Shown: piece after piece, positions 8,655 to 18,075 of the stretch | How the letters are laid out: each line of letters begins with the position of its first letter | How positions within the stretch are numbered: position 1 is the stretch's first letter | Assembly (NCBI GenBank): GCA_944392765.1 | Contig: CALXXU010000007.1 | Coordinates: 1 to 56,682 of the forward strand | Direction of reading: 5' to 3' | Origin: an uncultured Anaerobiospirillum sp. | GTDB taxonomy: Bacteria > Pseudomonadota > Gammaproteobacteria > Enterobacterales > Succinivibrionaceae | DNA: 56,682 bases | Position numbers and translations under genes: made by a program | Notes under the pieces: model-generated | Seen by the model: the letters and a program-made list of their open reading frames with translations, nothing else | What the model was told of the DNA's origin: nothing | Databases searched by the model: none

Positions 8655-9731
8655 ATGAGCGAGCTTGACGCAGAACTAAGCGTACTGAGCGCCGATTCTC
8701 CAGCCGGGGTTAACCTTGAGTACGACCCGATCTATCTTGCCTTGGAGGATGAAGCAAGCTCGCATGGAGGCGGTGCGCTCGGTGATGAGGATGGCGTCGA
8801 GCAGGGCGCGGATTTTAAAGCCTTACAAAAGCATTGCGCCGCGCTGTGGGAGCAAACCCGTGACTTTAGGGTCGCGGTGTTCTATACCGTCGCCTTGACC
8901 GTCAACCAAGGCCTTGCTGGCTTTAATCATGGCCTTGCTTTGCTTAATTTCTTAAGCCGCGAACTGTGGAGCGAGGCTTACCCGCAGCTTGATCCTGATG
9001 ATGATTTAGATCCCACCGAGCGCCTCAATATCCTCTCAACACTGTCGCCACAAAATACGGTCAATGACCCGATCGACTTCCTCAGTCATTTGGGCCGCCT
9101 CAAGCTGGTGGCAGGAGCGCCGTACACCTTAAAGGATTTGCTCCAAGCTAAGGGCACGATCGAAAACAAAGACGAAATCGACTTGGCCCTGTTAAGCGCG
9201 CAAGTTCAGGCGGTCGGGCCACAAGCGGTGAGCGCGATGTGCACTGAGGTTGAGTCAGCTTTAAGCGCGCTTAATGAGCTTGAGCATAGCGTCAATGAGC
9301 ACTTGCAGGACACAGGCTACCTCCAATTTGAGCGTCTCCAGAAAATCTTAGGCGTCTGGCAGCATTTTGGCCAGGAGGTCAGCGCTGCTGTAGGCGCGGC
9401 TGAGGAGACTGGGGAGGCGGCCGTTGGGGACATGGGCGCTGCGGGTACGGCTGTGCCTGCGGCACCTGCTGCCAGCAACGCGGTAGCGCGCCCGCTGAGC
9501 GTGGCTGATGTGGTGATCACCAGCCGCAAAGATGCGCTCACCTTGATCGAAAAGTGCAGCGCTTACTTTCAGCTCAAAGAGCCGACCTCGCCAGTGCCTT
9601 TTTTACTCAAGCGCGCGATTGCGATGGCTGATATGGACTTTATTCAACTCTTGGGCGAAATCGATAGCTCGGCGCGCGAACGCGGCAAGGAACAGTTTGG
9701 TATCAAGGATGATAGCTCGGACAGCTATTAG
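8655..9731 (+). CDS. tssA: T6SS protein TssA (ImpA N-terminal domain)
   Basis: A 358-residue TssA. The N-terminal ImpA domain shows SPAGVNLEYDP, TRDFRVAVFYT and LDPDDDLDPTERLN. A Gly/Ala/Val-rich linker (about 245-270) leads to a C-terminal helical domain with SRKDALTLIEKCSAYF and EPTSPVPFLLKRA. TssA primes sheath and tube assembly on the baseplate or caps the distal sheath end, depending on subclass. This short form with a conserved SPVP region fits the common class. AAAGGAG at 8641-8647 sets the start. It is encoded apart from the main minus-strand T6SS operon, next to vgrG. Confidence 0.9.
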   Translation: MSELDAELSVLSADSPAGVNLEYDPIYLALEDEASSHGGGALGDEDGVEQGADFKALQKHCAALWEQTRDFRVAVFYTVALTVNQGLAGFNHGLALLNFLSRELWSEAYPQLDPDDDLDPTERLNILSTLSPQNTVNDPIDFLSHLGRLKLVAGAPYTLKDLLQAKGTIENKDEIDLALLSAQVQAVGPQAVSAMCTEVESALSALNELEHSVNEHLQDTGYLQFERLQKILGVWQHFGQEVSAAVGAAEETGEAAVGDMGAAGTAVPAAPAASNAVARPLSVADVVITSRKDALTLIEKCSAYFQLKEPTSPVPFLLKRAIAMADMDFIQLLGEIDSSARERGKEQFGIKDDSSDSY

Positions 9732-9812
9732 CCCGCATCAGGCTGGGCGTGAGCTTGGTGGATAGCTGCGCTGGGGCGGCTGCGCTGGTAGCTGAGGCGA
9801 GCGATGCGCTGA

Positions 9813-9908
9813 GCGTGAGCTGGGGTGAATGGCTGGGCGTGAGCTGGGGTGAATGGTTGGGCGTGAGCTGGGGTGAATGGTTGGGCGTGAGCTGGGGTGA
9901 ATGGCTGG
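9813..9908 (+). repeat. 24-bp minisatellite, four copies, between tssA and vgrG
   Basis: Four back-to-back 24-bp units start at 9813, 9837, 9861 and 9885 (unit begins GCGTGAGCTGGGGTGAATGG). Only C/T changes at one position are seen. The unit length is a multiple of 3. One frame reads SWGEWLGV repeatedly, but no convincing gene carries it. It ends 54 bp before the vgrG start, where unit number would change the tssA-vgrG spacing. Confidence 0.9.
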
Positions 9909-9962
9909 GCGGTGCGCAGCCTGCTGGCAATAACTTAGGTGGCGTGATGCGAGGTACTTGCG

Positions 9963-12947
9963 ATGGCTAATTGTCAACAAATCGAGCTGAGCTTTGCCGA
10001 TAGCGCTATTAGCTCGGCTCAGGGCTTGGGTTCAGGGCTCTTTGTGCTCAAGGCGACGCTGCACGAGGGACTTGATATCAGTGCCAGTGCGACCATTGAA
10101 GTGCTGGCTACTAACTTCTTAAATCCCAGTGCCTTACGCTCCTTAGTGCATGGCCAAAATGCGCGCCTTAAGCTCACCCAAGAGCGTGCGGCGCCTGCAG
10201 GTCAGCCGGGGGCCTTGAGTTATCGCTTTTTGTGCGGACAGATTCGGGCGGCTAAGTTTTTGGGTCAGACGGCGACGATGCACTATCAGGGACAAAAGAG
10301 CAATCTCTATCATTATGAGCTGCTCTTAGCCTCGCCCTTGCATGCTATGGCTGACCAGCATCATCTGCGCTCCTTTACTAACCACTGCGTACTGGAAGTG
10401 CTGCTTGCTGTGCTCTCGGACTATCTTCCACAAAAATGTATAGTGCTGGACGAAGAGAAGCTGCCGGCGGCCTTAAAGTCCACGCAGCAAATCTGGGTAC
10501 AGCACGGGGAAAGTGATGCCCAATTTGTGCAGCGCCTCTTGCTCACCCATGGCTTAAATTACTGCTTAAGCCACGATGGCTCGTCCTATCTGCCTAGCCT
10601 GTATTTAAGCTGGGGCTATCCTTTTGCCGAGGAGCACAAACTCTTTAGCGCGCCGTCCGGTCAGGTTCTGACGACTGCTCAGCTGCAAGGAAGTCTGAAC
10701 GCGCAAAGCAATTGCTTGCTGCTCAGTAACTTAGTCAGTGGCTATCATGAAGATGCTTTGACCCAAAGCTACAGCAGCGCCTCTGAGCTCGTGTCGGCTT
10801 ATCCGAGCTTGCTTCCGGTGATGAGTAAAGTCAACCGCGATGATGTCGGCTTTAAGCTCACTGAGCCGTACCAAGAGCATGTGGTGGCCAGCCTCGAGTA
10901 CTTCTTGGCCTTGCACCAGCAAGCGCTCGCCGCTGAGGGCGCTGATTTAGCCTTGCAGGTGGGCAATCGCGTCAGCTTACAGGACTTAGGTGCGCTTGAT
11001 TGCACTATCATCAAGACGACCACTCAGGCGATTGCGCCCTTGCCTGATAATATCTCCTTGCCCCAAGCGCTGGCTTCTACTCTAGCTGCGGGGTCAGGTC
11101 AGCTGCAGCGCCAGATTAAAGTCCAAATGGAGCTTAAGGAGTGGAGCGATCCCGCTTATAGTGGCACCGTGGATGGGGCCTTATGGCAGCTTAACCCTGC
11201 CTATCAGATTGTGAGCGCGACGGTTTGTGCGCCAAATGGTTTTCTAAGTCCTGAAGCAAATGCGGCGCCGCTTGATACCAGTGCGCGCCCTGGACTGTTT
11301 TACGCCTTAACCCCAGGGGCAGCAACGCCGATTGTGTTTAGTTATCAGCAGTCCCAGCTTAACCGGGTCGGAGGTTTGAGCCAGTATCCACGCCCAGGCG
11401 ATCAGGTGCTGCTGCTGCAAAACCAGCAAGGCTTTTTCTTCTTAGGCTTTGATCAAAGCAGCACTGCAAGTCGCAGCCTCTGGCACAACGATGTGCTGAT
11501 CGACGAGCAGCGCAAAGCGCAAGAGCTAACCTCGCTGAGCTTGGAGCATGTTAAGAGCACCGAGCAATTGGAGCTTTTAACCTCAGATGAGCGCGCACGC
11601 TTGAGCTTTGATTGCTTCAAGAGCGCCGACGATTGCGTCGCGTATCTGTGTTACTACGAAAACTTAGATCTGGTCTTTACCGCCTTAGCGGCGCATTACA
11701 ATCGGCCTGATGTCTGGCTCTTATACCAAAACAATTATCAAGCCCAGCTCAAGGCGCAAGCGCTGGCGATTAAAAACGCGCGCAAAATCCAGGTACAAAA
11801 TGGCGGCAGCGCTGAGAGCTCAGCGGCTCAAAGCACTGATCCGCAGATCGGTTTTGCCGCGCAGGTCAGTGCCTTCTACGCCAATATTCAAGCGCTCTTA
11901 CAGCAAACCAGTACGATCCTAGGTTTTAAGGACACCACTGACAATGAGCTGTTGCAGTCCTTGCAAAACATCAGAGCTAACTTGCTCACCGAGCACGGTG
12001 ATGTGCTGATCAGTGCGGCCCACGGTACCGCTCAGCTCCAAGGAAAGGCCTTAGGCTTGACGGCCACGGACGATCTCAATGTGCACGCCAATAACATCAC
12101 GATCAGTGCCGACAGTTCGATTAATTTGTGCGTGGGCAGCAACGTCATTGGCTTGAGCCAAAACGGCATAACGATTGAGTCGCAGAAGTGGACTAATTGT
12201 GCGGGTGTGCTCGATGCGTTTATTTACCTCGATGCGATCAACGGTGTTTCGGTTGGCGGCTTAAGTATCGCGCTGTCCTCTTATTTTAGTTCGGTGGTAA
12301 GCGATGGCTTTGGCGCGACCGTCAAGCTCAATAATGGCTCGCTGGAGCTTAGTGGTATCAACGTCGCCCAAAGCACCACTGACTTGATGAGCACGATCGA
12401 CAACGTTACCTCCTTTACCATCAACGTCTGCAATGAGTTGGCAAATTTAGTGACCTTCTTAGCCGCAGAAGATGGCTCGAGCGCTAAAAATACCAACTTG
12501 GCGTTCACCAACTCGCTTTCATGGATTATCCCTGCCGCCTGTGACGCCAGTACCTTTGTCCAAGCGAGCATCGATTCTTTTAACAAAACTAATAAGCTTG
12601 AGTCGGCGCAGCGCCGTTCCTTAGCGGTGCTGATTTTCCATACCGTGATCAGAACCATTATCCAGATTACCAATATTGTGCAAACCATTATGGTTGCGAA
12701 CTATAGTTCGGTCTTAAGTGAGCAGATCACGCCGCACTTTACGGTACGTGACGCCTTGCGCGCTATCCTCTTGTTGATGAAGACGACCAATTTGGTTTCG
12801 GCGATGGTCAGCGCCTTTGCGTTGCAAAAGGTCGATAAAACTGCGTCCTTTGTTTTAGACGGTTCTAATATCGCGGCTGAAGCGGAAAATAGAAAGGAGT
12901 TGTTCGTGTCCAGTGAACAGGCGGCTAGCCCGGTAGCGGCCATGTAG
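9963..12947 (+). CDS. vgrG: T6SS spike protein VgrG with long C-terminal extension
   Basis: A 994-residue VgrG/TssI. Residues about 1-360 are gp27-like. A gp5 OB-fold follows (about 390-500, with RPGLFYAL, NRVGGLSQYPRPGDQVLLL and FFFLGFDQSS). A linker helix region carries NNELLQSLQNI-like sequence, then the gp5-type beta-helix repeats (about 680-745, with GDVLISAAHG, NNITISADSSI). Beyond about residue 748 is a 245-residue extension, Ser/Thr-rich and then hydrophobic-helical (LAVLIFHTVIRTIIQITNIV). It has no recognised catalytic motif, and could be an effector domain or an adaptor. It is the last gene of the plus group, convergent with tssM. Confidence 0.9.
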   Translation: MANCQQIELSFADSAISSAQGLGSGLFVLKATLHEGLDISASATIEVLATNFLNPSALRSLVHGQNARLKLTQERAAPAGQPGALSYRFLCGQIRAAKFLGQTATMHYQGQKSNLYHYELLLASPLHAMADQHHLRSFTNHCVLEVLLAVLSDYLPQKCIVLDEEKLPAALKSTQQIWVQHGESDAQFVQRLLLTHGLNYCLSHDGSSYLPSLYLSWGYPFAEEHKLFSAPSGQVLTTAQLQGSLNAQSNCLLLSNLVSGYHEDALTQSYSSASELVSAYPSLLPVMSKVNRDDVGFKLTEPYQEHVVASLEYFLALHQQALAAEGADLALQVGNRVSLQDLGALDCTIIKTTTQAIAPLPDNISLPQALASTLAAGSGQLQRQIKVQMELKEWSDPAYSGTVDGALWQLNPAYQIVSATVCAPNGFLSPEANAAPLDTSARPGLFYALTPGAATPIVFSYQQSQLNRVGGLSQYPRPGDQVLLLQNQQGFFFLGFDQSSTASRSLWHNDVLIDEQRKAQELTSLSLEHVKSTEQLELLTSDERARLSFDCFKSADDCVAYLCYYENLDLVFTALAAHYNRPDVWLLYQNNYQAQLKAQALAIKNARKIQVQNGGSAESSAAQSTDPQIGFAAQVSAFYANIQALLQQTSTILGFKDTTDNELLQSLQNIRANLLTEHGDVLISAAHGTAQLQGKALGLTATDDLNVHANNITISADSSINLCVGSNVIGLSQNGITIESQKWTNCAGVLDAFIYLDAINGVSVGGLSIALSSYFSSVVSDGFGATVKLNNGSLELSGINVAQSTTDLMSTIDNVTSFTINVCNELANLVTFLAAEDGSSAKNTNLAFTNSLSWIIPAACDASTFVQASIDSFNKTNKLESAQRRSLAVLIFHTVIRTIIQITNIVQTIMVANYSSVLSEQITPHFTVRDALRAILLLMKTTNLVSAMVSAFALQKVDKTASFVLDGSNIAAEAENRKELFVSSEQAASPVAAM

Positions 12948-13129
12948 CCGCGTCGTCCCACGCTAAGCCAAGCCTCATCGCAGCAGAGATCCTGTACAGC
13001 TTCGTTATGGAACGCCCAGAGCCCAGTACCTCCGGGCTTAGGCTTGGTTTCGTCCTGGCTGGAGCCTAGTGCAGCTGGGCCAAACCGGGGCCGAGGCTTG
13101 ACCTGAGCCGAGGGTTGACCGGCATGGCC

Positions 13130-16100
13130 CTATTGAAAGTAGGTGAAAGTTTCGGAGCGGGGCCAGTTAGCAGGTTGCGGTAACGCTTCCCCTTGCTCTG
13201 AGCTAAGCGCTTTGAGCCCAACAAAGTAAATACTGGTGCCGAGCTTCGGATCGTTCACATACAGCGGGATATAGTGGCAGCCTTGCGTGCGATCAAAGAA
13301 GCCGTCCTCTTGGGTGTAGAGCTTAAGTAGTGGGTAAACATAACTAAAGCTCAAGCTGACCGTCGGCTCGCTTTGACCCAAGTAGCGGTAAAAGTGGAGC
13401 GCAAAGTCAGTGCTGTCCAAGCTGGTGGTCCATAAGGCGGCTCCCGCATGGGCGTCCGCGTTGACGGCGTCCGCCGCTGTGCTTGGTGTGCCTTGGGTTG
13501 GGACCAGGCGCTGTGGGGCGCTCAGAGTGTTGTGCTGCTCTAAGGACAGATAGCGATAGCGCAAGAGCGCCAGCGGTGAGATTAGGCCTAAGCGCTGCTT
13601 GAGCTCTTGCTGAGTGGCGCCATCGAGCAGCGTGATTTGCATCTTAAGCTGAGGCTCGGCCACCAAGGCGGAGAGCAAGGAGCCAATCTGGCTTAAGGCT
13701 TTTAATTTCTCACTGTTTAAGTTGAGCGGCTCAATGTGCGGGGTCGGCGCCGGACTTACCGCTGCGTTTAAGGAAAGGAGCGCTTGCTCGGCCGTATTTG
13801 GTATTGCCTCTTGCGGCGCGGTGATTTGCTCTAAGCCTAAGAGCTTGAATTGTTGATACAAGTTTTTAAGCTCGCTGCGGCTTAATGCCGTGTCGCTTGC
13901 ACCATCGGCGGCTAAAGGAAAAGCATCAAGGCGCATGAGTAGAGCGTTGATCGTGAGGTCACTTTCTTCGTGGACATTGTGCTGTAAGAGCTCACGCCCT
14001 AACTTAGTAAAGTGATCCCACCACGGCAGATATGAGGCACTCTCTGGGCTCTCGGGAGCAAATAAACGCTCGCCTTGTCCTGAGCTGAGCAGATTATTGA
14101 CCTGCCTGGTGGCTTGCAGCGCTGAGTTAGGCAATAAGGACCAAGTGTTGATGGTACCGGCGCATTGATCGTTAAAATCAAGCGAGAAGCAGTCAAGGCG
14201 CTGCTCAATTAAGGCCTGAGCTTGGGTTTGGCGTTGATAGGCGGCTTCGCTGAGCAGCTCCGGTGGAATTTGCGCTAAGCTCTCCTGGCTTAACTCATAG
14301 AGCTTTTGCAATTGGGCATTGAGCTCATAGGCCTTAAACTGCTGGGTTGCCAGATGAAATTCGTAGTAGGACTGAGCGCTAAACGCGACACTATCGGCCA
14401 GGCGCGCCCAATAGTTGAGATAGGCCTGGGTATAGCTTTGGAGTGCGTGCCACAAGCTACGTAACTGCATATTACTGCGTAAAAAGTCCGCGCTGAAATC
14501 AGGGCTACCCTCGACCGTGCTATCGGCGGCGCCACCTGGGGGGAAAGCAGCTTCTTGAGCTGGGGTAGCTTCTTGAGCTGAGGCAGCTCCTGGTGCTGAG
14601 GCATTTCCTAGCGCCGTGCTGGCGTGCTCTTTTGGTTGCAGCTTCTGGTGCAAATAAACTAACGGTTCTACCAGCGCGGCAAAGCCGTGCGGATTGAACT
14701 CAGAGCGCAGGTTAACTTGGCCGATGAGATTGAGATAGTCACTATCAAGCTGATGCTCTGCTAACACCTCTTGCATTGGGAAGCGGCCAATGGCTAAGGA
14801 CAGATCGGCTAGCTGGGTTTGGGCCTTAGCGCTATCAGGATAGAGCGCTAAGAGGCGCTGGTAGAGGTCAATCTGCGCTTCTTGGTACTGGTAGTCTAAC
14901 AGCTGAGGCCAGAGCTCCTGGGTGCTTTGGGCGATATAGCTTGGTTCGTAGTGCTTAAGGAGTGCCGTGAGCGCCTGTAATTGCTGGTGGTAGGCCTGAT
15001 CTAAGTTCTTGAGGGCGCTGAGGGCACTGGGCACATCGACGATTTCGCTTTTATGCTCAGGGATAATGATAAGTTGGCTTAATTGCGCCAATACCTCATA
15101 CTCAAACGGGTTTGGTTCAGCGCTGTCTTGGCTTAACCCAACGGTATTCAATAAAGGACCGGTAAACACTTGCTTGAGCAAGTCGTTCACCTGGGCAAAA
15201 TCGTGTTCTAACGCCGAGTTGATCTGGTTTTTGAGCTCAGGCAAGTTAACGTCAGCTTGGGCGACGCGATTGGTTTGGTGCAAGGCGGCGCGCAGCGGCT
15301 CCAATTGCGTGAAATCAGTCTCCAGCTGCTCTTGATAGTGCGCATAAGCTTGCTTGAGCTGCTGCCCTAAGGCTAAGCCGATTGCCACTGTGGCGCTCGG
15401 TTCGTTGCTCGGTACGCTGCTTAGTTCGTTGCTCGACGCGCTGCTTGGTGCGTTGCTCGACGCGCTGCTTGGTGCGCTGCTCGACGCGCTGCTTGGTGCG
15501 CTGCTCGACGCTGCACTCTTAGCTTGGTTCTTGGCACTTAGTTGATGCGCGAGCGTGGTCACTAAGTGGGGCAGGAAGTGCGGATCGATTGCTTGGACTG
15601 ACGCTAAGAGACTCTGGCGCCACGTGCGTACTTGCTGATTAAATGCGGTGAGCTGCTCCTGCGATAAGGGCGCGTGCTCGAGGACGCTGAGCTCTTGGCG
15701 TAAGTACTCGGCTTGCGCTAAGAGCTTAAGCTGCTGCTTAAATTGTTGGTAGGTGCTTTCAGGGTAATTGTGGAGCCCTTGCCATTGGGTTAAAAAGTCC
15801 GTAATGCTGCGCTCGCACAGCTGCTGGTAGAACACATCGAGCACAATGGTGTCGTTGGTGGCTTGGGCGTGATAGTCATACTCAGGCAGGAAGTAGCTGA
15901 GCTTGCGCGTTAAATTGGTCCCCAGCTGCGGGTAAAGATAGGCTAAGAAGGACGCCATGATGTCCGCGTTGTAGGCTTGATTGTGGCGCGCGTCGGCGTT
16001 GAGCTCGTGGAAAGAGGCGATCTCCAGTAGGGCAAAGAGCGCATTGCGCTTGCTCAGCTCATAAGGCTGATCGAGGTTGCGCTCTAAATGGCGTTCTACG

Positions 16101-18025
16101 GTGCGCACTAAGGGCAGATAAGCCATCTGCGTTTGGATTTGATCGTAGATGAAGTAGCGCTCAGGCATCGCGGTGCGATCGCCGCTAAAGAAGAAGTTGA
16201 CCCAAGGCGCAAAATGCCACGGTAAGTCTTCGTCCATATTGAGGCGCAGCTGGGCTTGGCTAAAAAAGTTAAGCCGCGTCCAGGCGGTCATATTGGGCAT
16301 GGGCTGCTCAAAGTAAGTTTGCGGCTGACCTTGGGCGTCTAAGTCAAAGAGGATGGCATGGTCAATGTCGTTGTGCCTTAAGAGCTGCGCTAAGCTCTGG
16401 TAATAGAGCACATCGTCTTGAAGGGCACGCGATAAACGCGGGGCTTGCCAAATAGCGCCATAGAGCGCGATTACGCTCAGTACCGTGCACATGGCCGCGC
16501 CGCCCAGCCATGGCAATTGCGCGCGCCAGCGTCCAGCGCGATTGTAGTGGGCGGCACTGATAACTTGCGGGGCTAAGCAGCGCAAGAGCGCGTCCTTGAT
16601 GAAATAAGGTTTGCTGACGGCATGGGCCGCAAAGTGCGGCGGCTGGGCCAGGGCTCCCGTCGCGGGGCTGGTGCCTGCGCTGGTGCCTGCACTGGTGCCT
16701 GCGCTGGTGCCTGCGCTGGTGCCTGCACTGGTGCCGACGTTGGGGGCTACGCTGGGGTTTTGGCTTGCAGGGCCCACTTGCTCGGTGGTGCTTTCTGGGG
16801 TGACGGCCTTGGGATCAAAGTAGAGAGCGTCATCGATCGCTTGGTGACTAAGCTGGGCAAAACTTTCGTTAAAGCAGACCCCATGGTCTTGGGCTGAAGA
16901 AAAATAAACTCCCTTGAGCGTGATGTAATGCTGCTTGGCGTTGCTGCTGTGGCCAAAGATGGTGTTGAGGTAGAGCGTGAGCTGCGGCTCGAGCGCGGCA
17001 AAGTTCTGGGCAAAAAGGTAGATCAAAGCGGTTTTATCAAGACGCGAGCGTCCTTGGTTATTGAGCGCTAAGACCTCAGGGCTTAACATGAGCTCAAGCG
17101 CGCCCTCTTGGAGGCGTGCGGTGAGGTCGCTAAAGAATTGATGCAGGCGCTCTGGTTCATAGTACTCATCGGAACCAAGGCTCATGCCTAATGCTTGCTG
17201 GGACATCTTTTCGCCCAGCGCCGCTGCGTATTCACGTAGGCCTAAGACCTCGTCTAACTTGGTGATCATGACCGTGACCGGCAGATACATCTTAAGTTGT
17301 GCGGTCAGCCGTAAGAGCTCGTCGGCAATTAAGCTGGCTTTGCGCTGGGCGATTTCGACGCGGTCCGCTAAGAGGGCATCGGCCGGAATGCACAGCATGA
17401 TTTCATTGAGGGGCAGGGCGCGCTGGCGCTTGTTGGCGCGCAAGAGCTTGATGATGTGGGCAAACTCGGCGCCTGAGCCGTTGGCCCAGGCATCAAAGAA
17501 GATCTGACCTTTGACCTCAATGACGACGGCCTCTGGCCCCACGACAAATTGCACCGGCAGCTCGGTGTGGTCGTCGGTGTTACCGTTGGTGGTGCCGTCG
17601 GCTTTGCGCATATAGTGCCAGTCTAAGGCACTGTTGCGTATGAGGCTCGACTTACCGGCGTGTGGCTCGCCTAACAGTAAGACCCACGGCTGATTTTTCC
17701 CTAAATGACGGTGCTGCTTGACGTGCTTTAAGCCCTGCGTCAGGGCACGCTCAATTTCTTGCAATTTGACGCTGAGCGCGCTTTTGGCCTGATCGGCCTC
17801 CTTGCCGCCGCGCACCAAGGCCGACAGGCGCGACCAGATCATGAGGTCTTGGTGTAAGGAGCGCACCTCACGCTGCTTGCGATAGCGCCCCCATAAGCCC
17901 AGAGCGAGCCGCAGGCCGATAAAGAGCACGCCTAAGATCAAGACCACTCCTAAGATGATGGCCACTAAGGACAGATACCACGGCCAAGCACTCATCGTGG
18001 CAAACAGGCTCGCTTCGTTGCTCAT
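13130..18025 (-). CDS. tssM: T6SS membrane-complex protein TssM (IcmF)
   Basis: A 1631-residue inner-membrane protein, longer than the usual 1100-1300. Transmembrane segments lie at about 15-47 and 505-530. Between them is the cytoplasmic IcmF GTPase-like domain with Walker A GEPHAGKS (119-126) and TKLDEV. The C-terminal periplasmic part is about 1100 residues. Added length comes partly from low-complexity tracts, a (TSAG)n stretch before the second membrane helix and an SSAPSSAS stretch in the periplasmic part, each encoded by a minisatellite. TssM links TssL to the lipoprotein TssJ. AAGGA before the ATG supports the start. It is last in the minus-strand operon, after an A11 run. Confidence 0.9.
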   Translation of the reverse strand: MSNEASLFATMSAWPWYLSLVAIILGVVLILGVLFIGLRLALGLWGRYRKQREVRSLHQDLMIWSRLSALVRGGKEADQAKSALSVKLQEIERALTQGLKHVKQHRHLGKNQPWVLLLGEPHAGKSSLIRNSALDWHYMRKADGTTNGNTDDHTELPVQFVVGPEAVVIEVKGQIFFDAWANGSGAEFAHIIKLLRANKRQRALPLNEIMLCIPADALLADRVEIAQRKASLIADELLRLTAQLKMYLPVTVMITKLDEVLGLREYAAALGEKMSQQALGMSLGSDEYYEPERLHQFFSDLTARLQEGALELMLSPEVLALNNQGRSRLDKTALIYLFAQNFAALEPQLTLYLNTIFGHSSNAKQHYITLKGVYFSSAQDHGVCFNESFAQLSHQAIDDALYFDPKAVTPESTTEQVGPASQNPSVAPNVGTSAGTSAGTSAGTSAGTSAGTSPATGALAQPPHFAAHAVSKPYFIKDALLRCLAPQVISAAHYNRAGRWRAQLPWLGGAAMCTVLSVIALYGAIWQAPRLSRALQDDVLYYQSLAQLLRHNDIDHAILFDLDAQGQPQTYFEQPMPNMTAWTRLNFFSQAQLRLNMDEDLPWHFAPWVNFFFSGDRTAMPERYFIYDQIQTQMAYLPLVRTVERHLERNLDQPYELSKRNALFALLEIASFHELNADARHNQAYNADIMASFLAYLYPQLGTNLTRKLSYFLPEYDYHAQATNDTIVLDVFYQQLCERSITDFLTQWQGLHNYPESTYQQFKQQLKLLAQAEYLRQELSVLEHAPLSQEQLTAFNQQVRTWRQSLLASVQAIDPHFLPHLVTTLAHQLSAKNQAKSAASSSAPSSASSSAPSSASSNAPSSASSNELSSVPSNEPSATVAIGLALGQQLKQAYAHYQEQLETDFTQLEPLRAALHQTNRVAQADVNLPELKNQINSALEHDFAQVNDLLKQVFTGPLLNTVGLSQDSAEPNPFEYEVLAQLSQLIIIPEHKSEIVDVPSALSALKNLDQAYHQQLQALTALLKHYEPSYIAQSTQELWPQLLDYQYQEAQIDLYQRLLALYPDSAKAQTQLADLSLAIGRFPMQEVLAEHQLDSDYLNLIGQVNLRSEFNPHGFAALVEPLVYLHQKLQPKEHASTALGNASAPGAASAQEATPAQEAAFPPGGAADSTVEGSPDFSADFLRSNMQLRSLWHALQSYTQAYLNYWARLADSVAFSAQSYYEFHLATQQFKAYELNAQLQKLYELSQESLAQIPPELLSEAAYQRQTQAQALIEQRLDCFSLDFNDQCAGTINTWSLLPNSALQATRQVNNLLSSGQGERLFAPESPESASYLPWWDHFTKLGRELLQHNVHEESDLTINALLMRLDAFPLAADGASDTALSRSELKNLYQQFKLLGLEQITAPQEAIPNTAEQALLSLNAAVSPAPTPHIEPLNLNSEKLKALSQIGSLLSALVAEPQLKMQITLLDGATQQELKQRLGLISPLALLRYRYLSLEQHNTLSAPQRLVPTQGTPSTAADAVNADAHAGAALWTTSLDSTDFALHFYRYLGQSEPTVSLSFSYVYPLLKLYTQEDGFFDRTQGCHYIPLYVNDPKLGTSIYFVGLKALSSEQGEALPQPANWPRSETFTYFQ
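15435..15506 (-). repeat. 24-bp minisatellite inside tssM
   Basis: Three near-identical 24-bp units start at 15435, 15459 and 15483, with a partial copy from 15507. In the tssM frame they encode PSSASSSA-like octapeptides in the periplasmic half. Confidence 0.85.
16667..16738 (-). repeat. 12-bp minisatellite inside tssM
   Basis: Six 12-bp units (GCTGGTGCCTGC on the plus strand, with A for G in two units and a diverged last unit) encode TSAG/SAGT repeats just before the second transmembrane segment of TssM. Confidence 0.9.
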
Positions 18026-18058
18026 GGGCTAATTCCTTGTACTTTGGGGCGATTTTTC

Positions 18059-18069
18059 TTTTTTTTTTT
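18059..18069 (-). repeat. A11 homopolymer between tssL and tssM
   Basis: An 11-base T run on the plus strand (A11 in the transcript), flanked by further A/G-rich sequence, lies 6 bp after the tssL stop and 34 bp before the tssM start. It is outside both reading frames. Length change or polymerase slippage here would alter the tssL-tssM spacing, not the proteins. Confidence 0.8.
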
Positions 18070-18075
18070 CTTTCT

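Noticed and set aside
9749-9970. Open frame reading SWGEWLGV four times between tssA and vgrG
   Set aside because: GTG start without a convincing ribosome site, overlap with the vgrG start, and composition explained by the 24-bp minisatellite.
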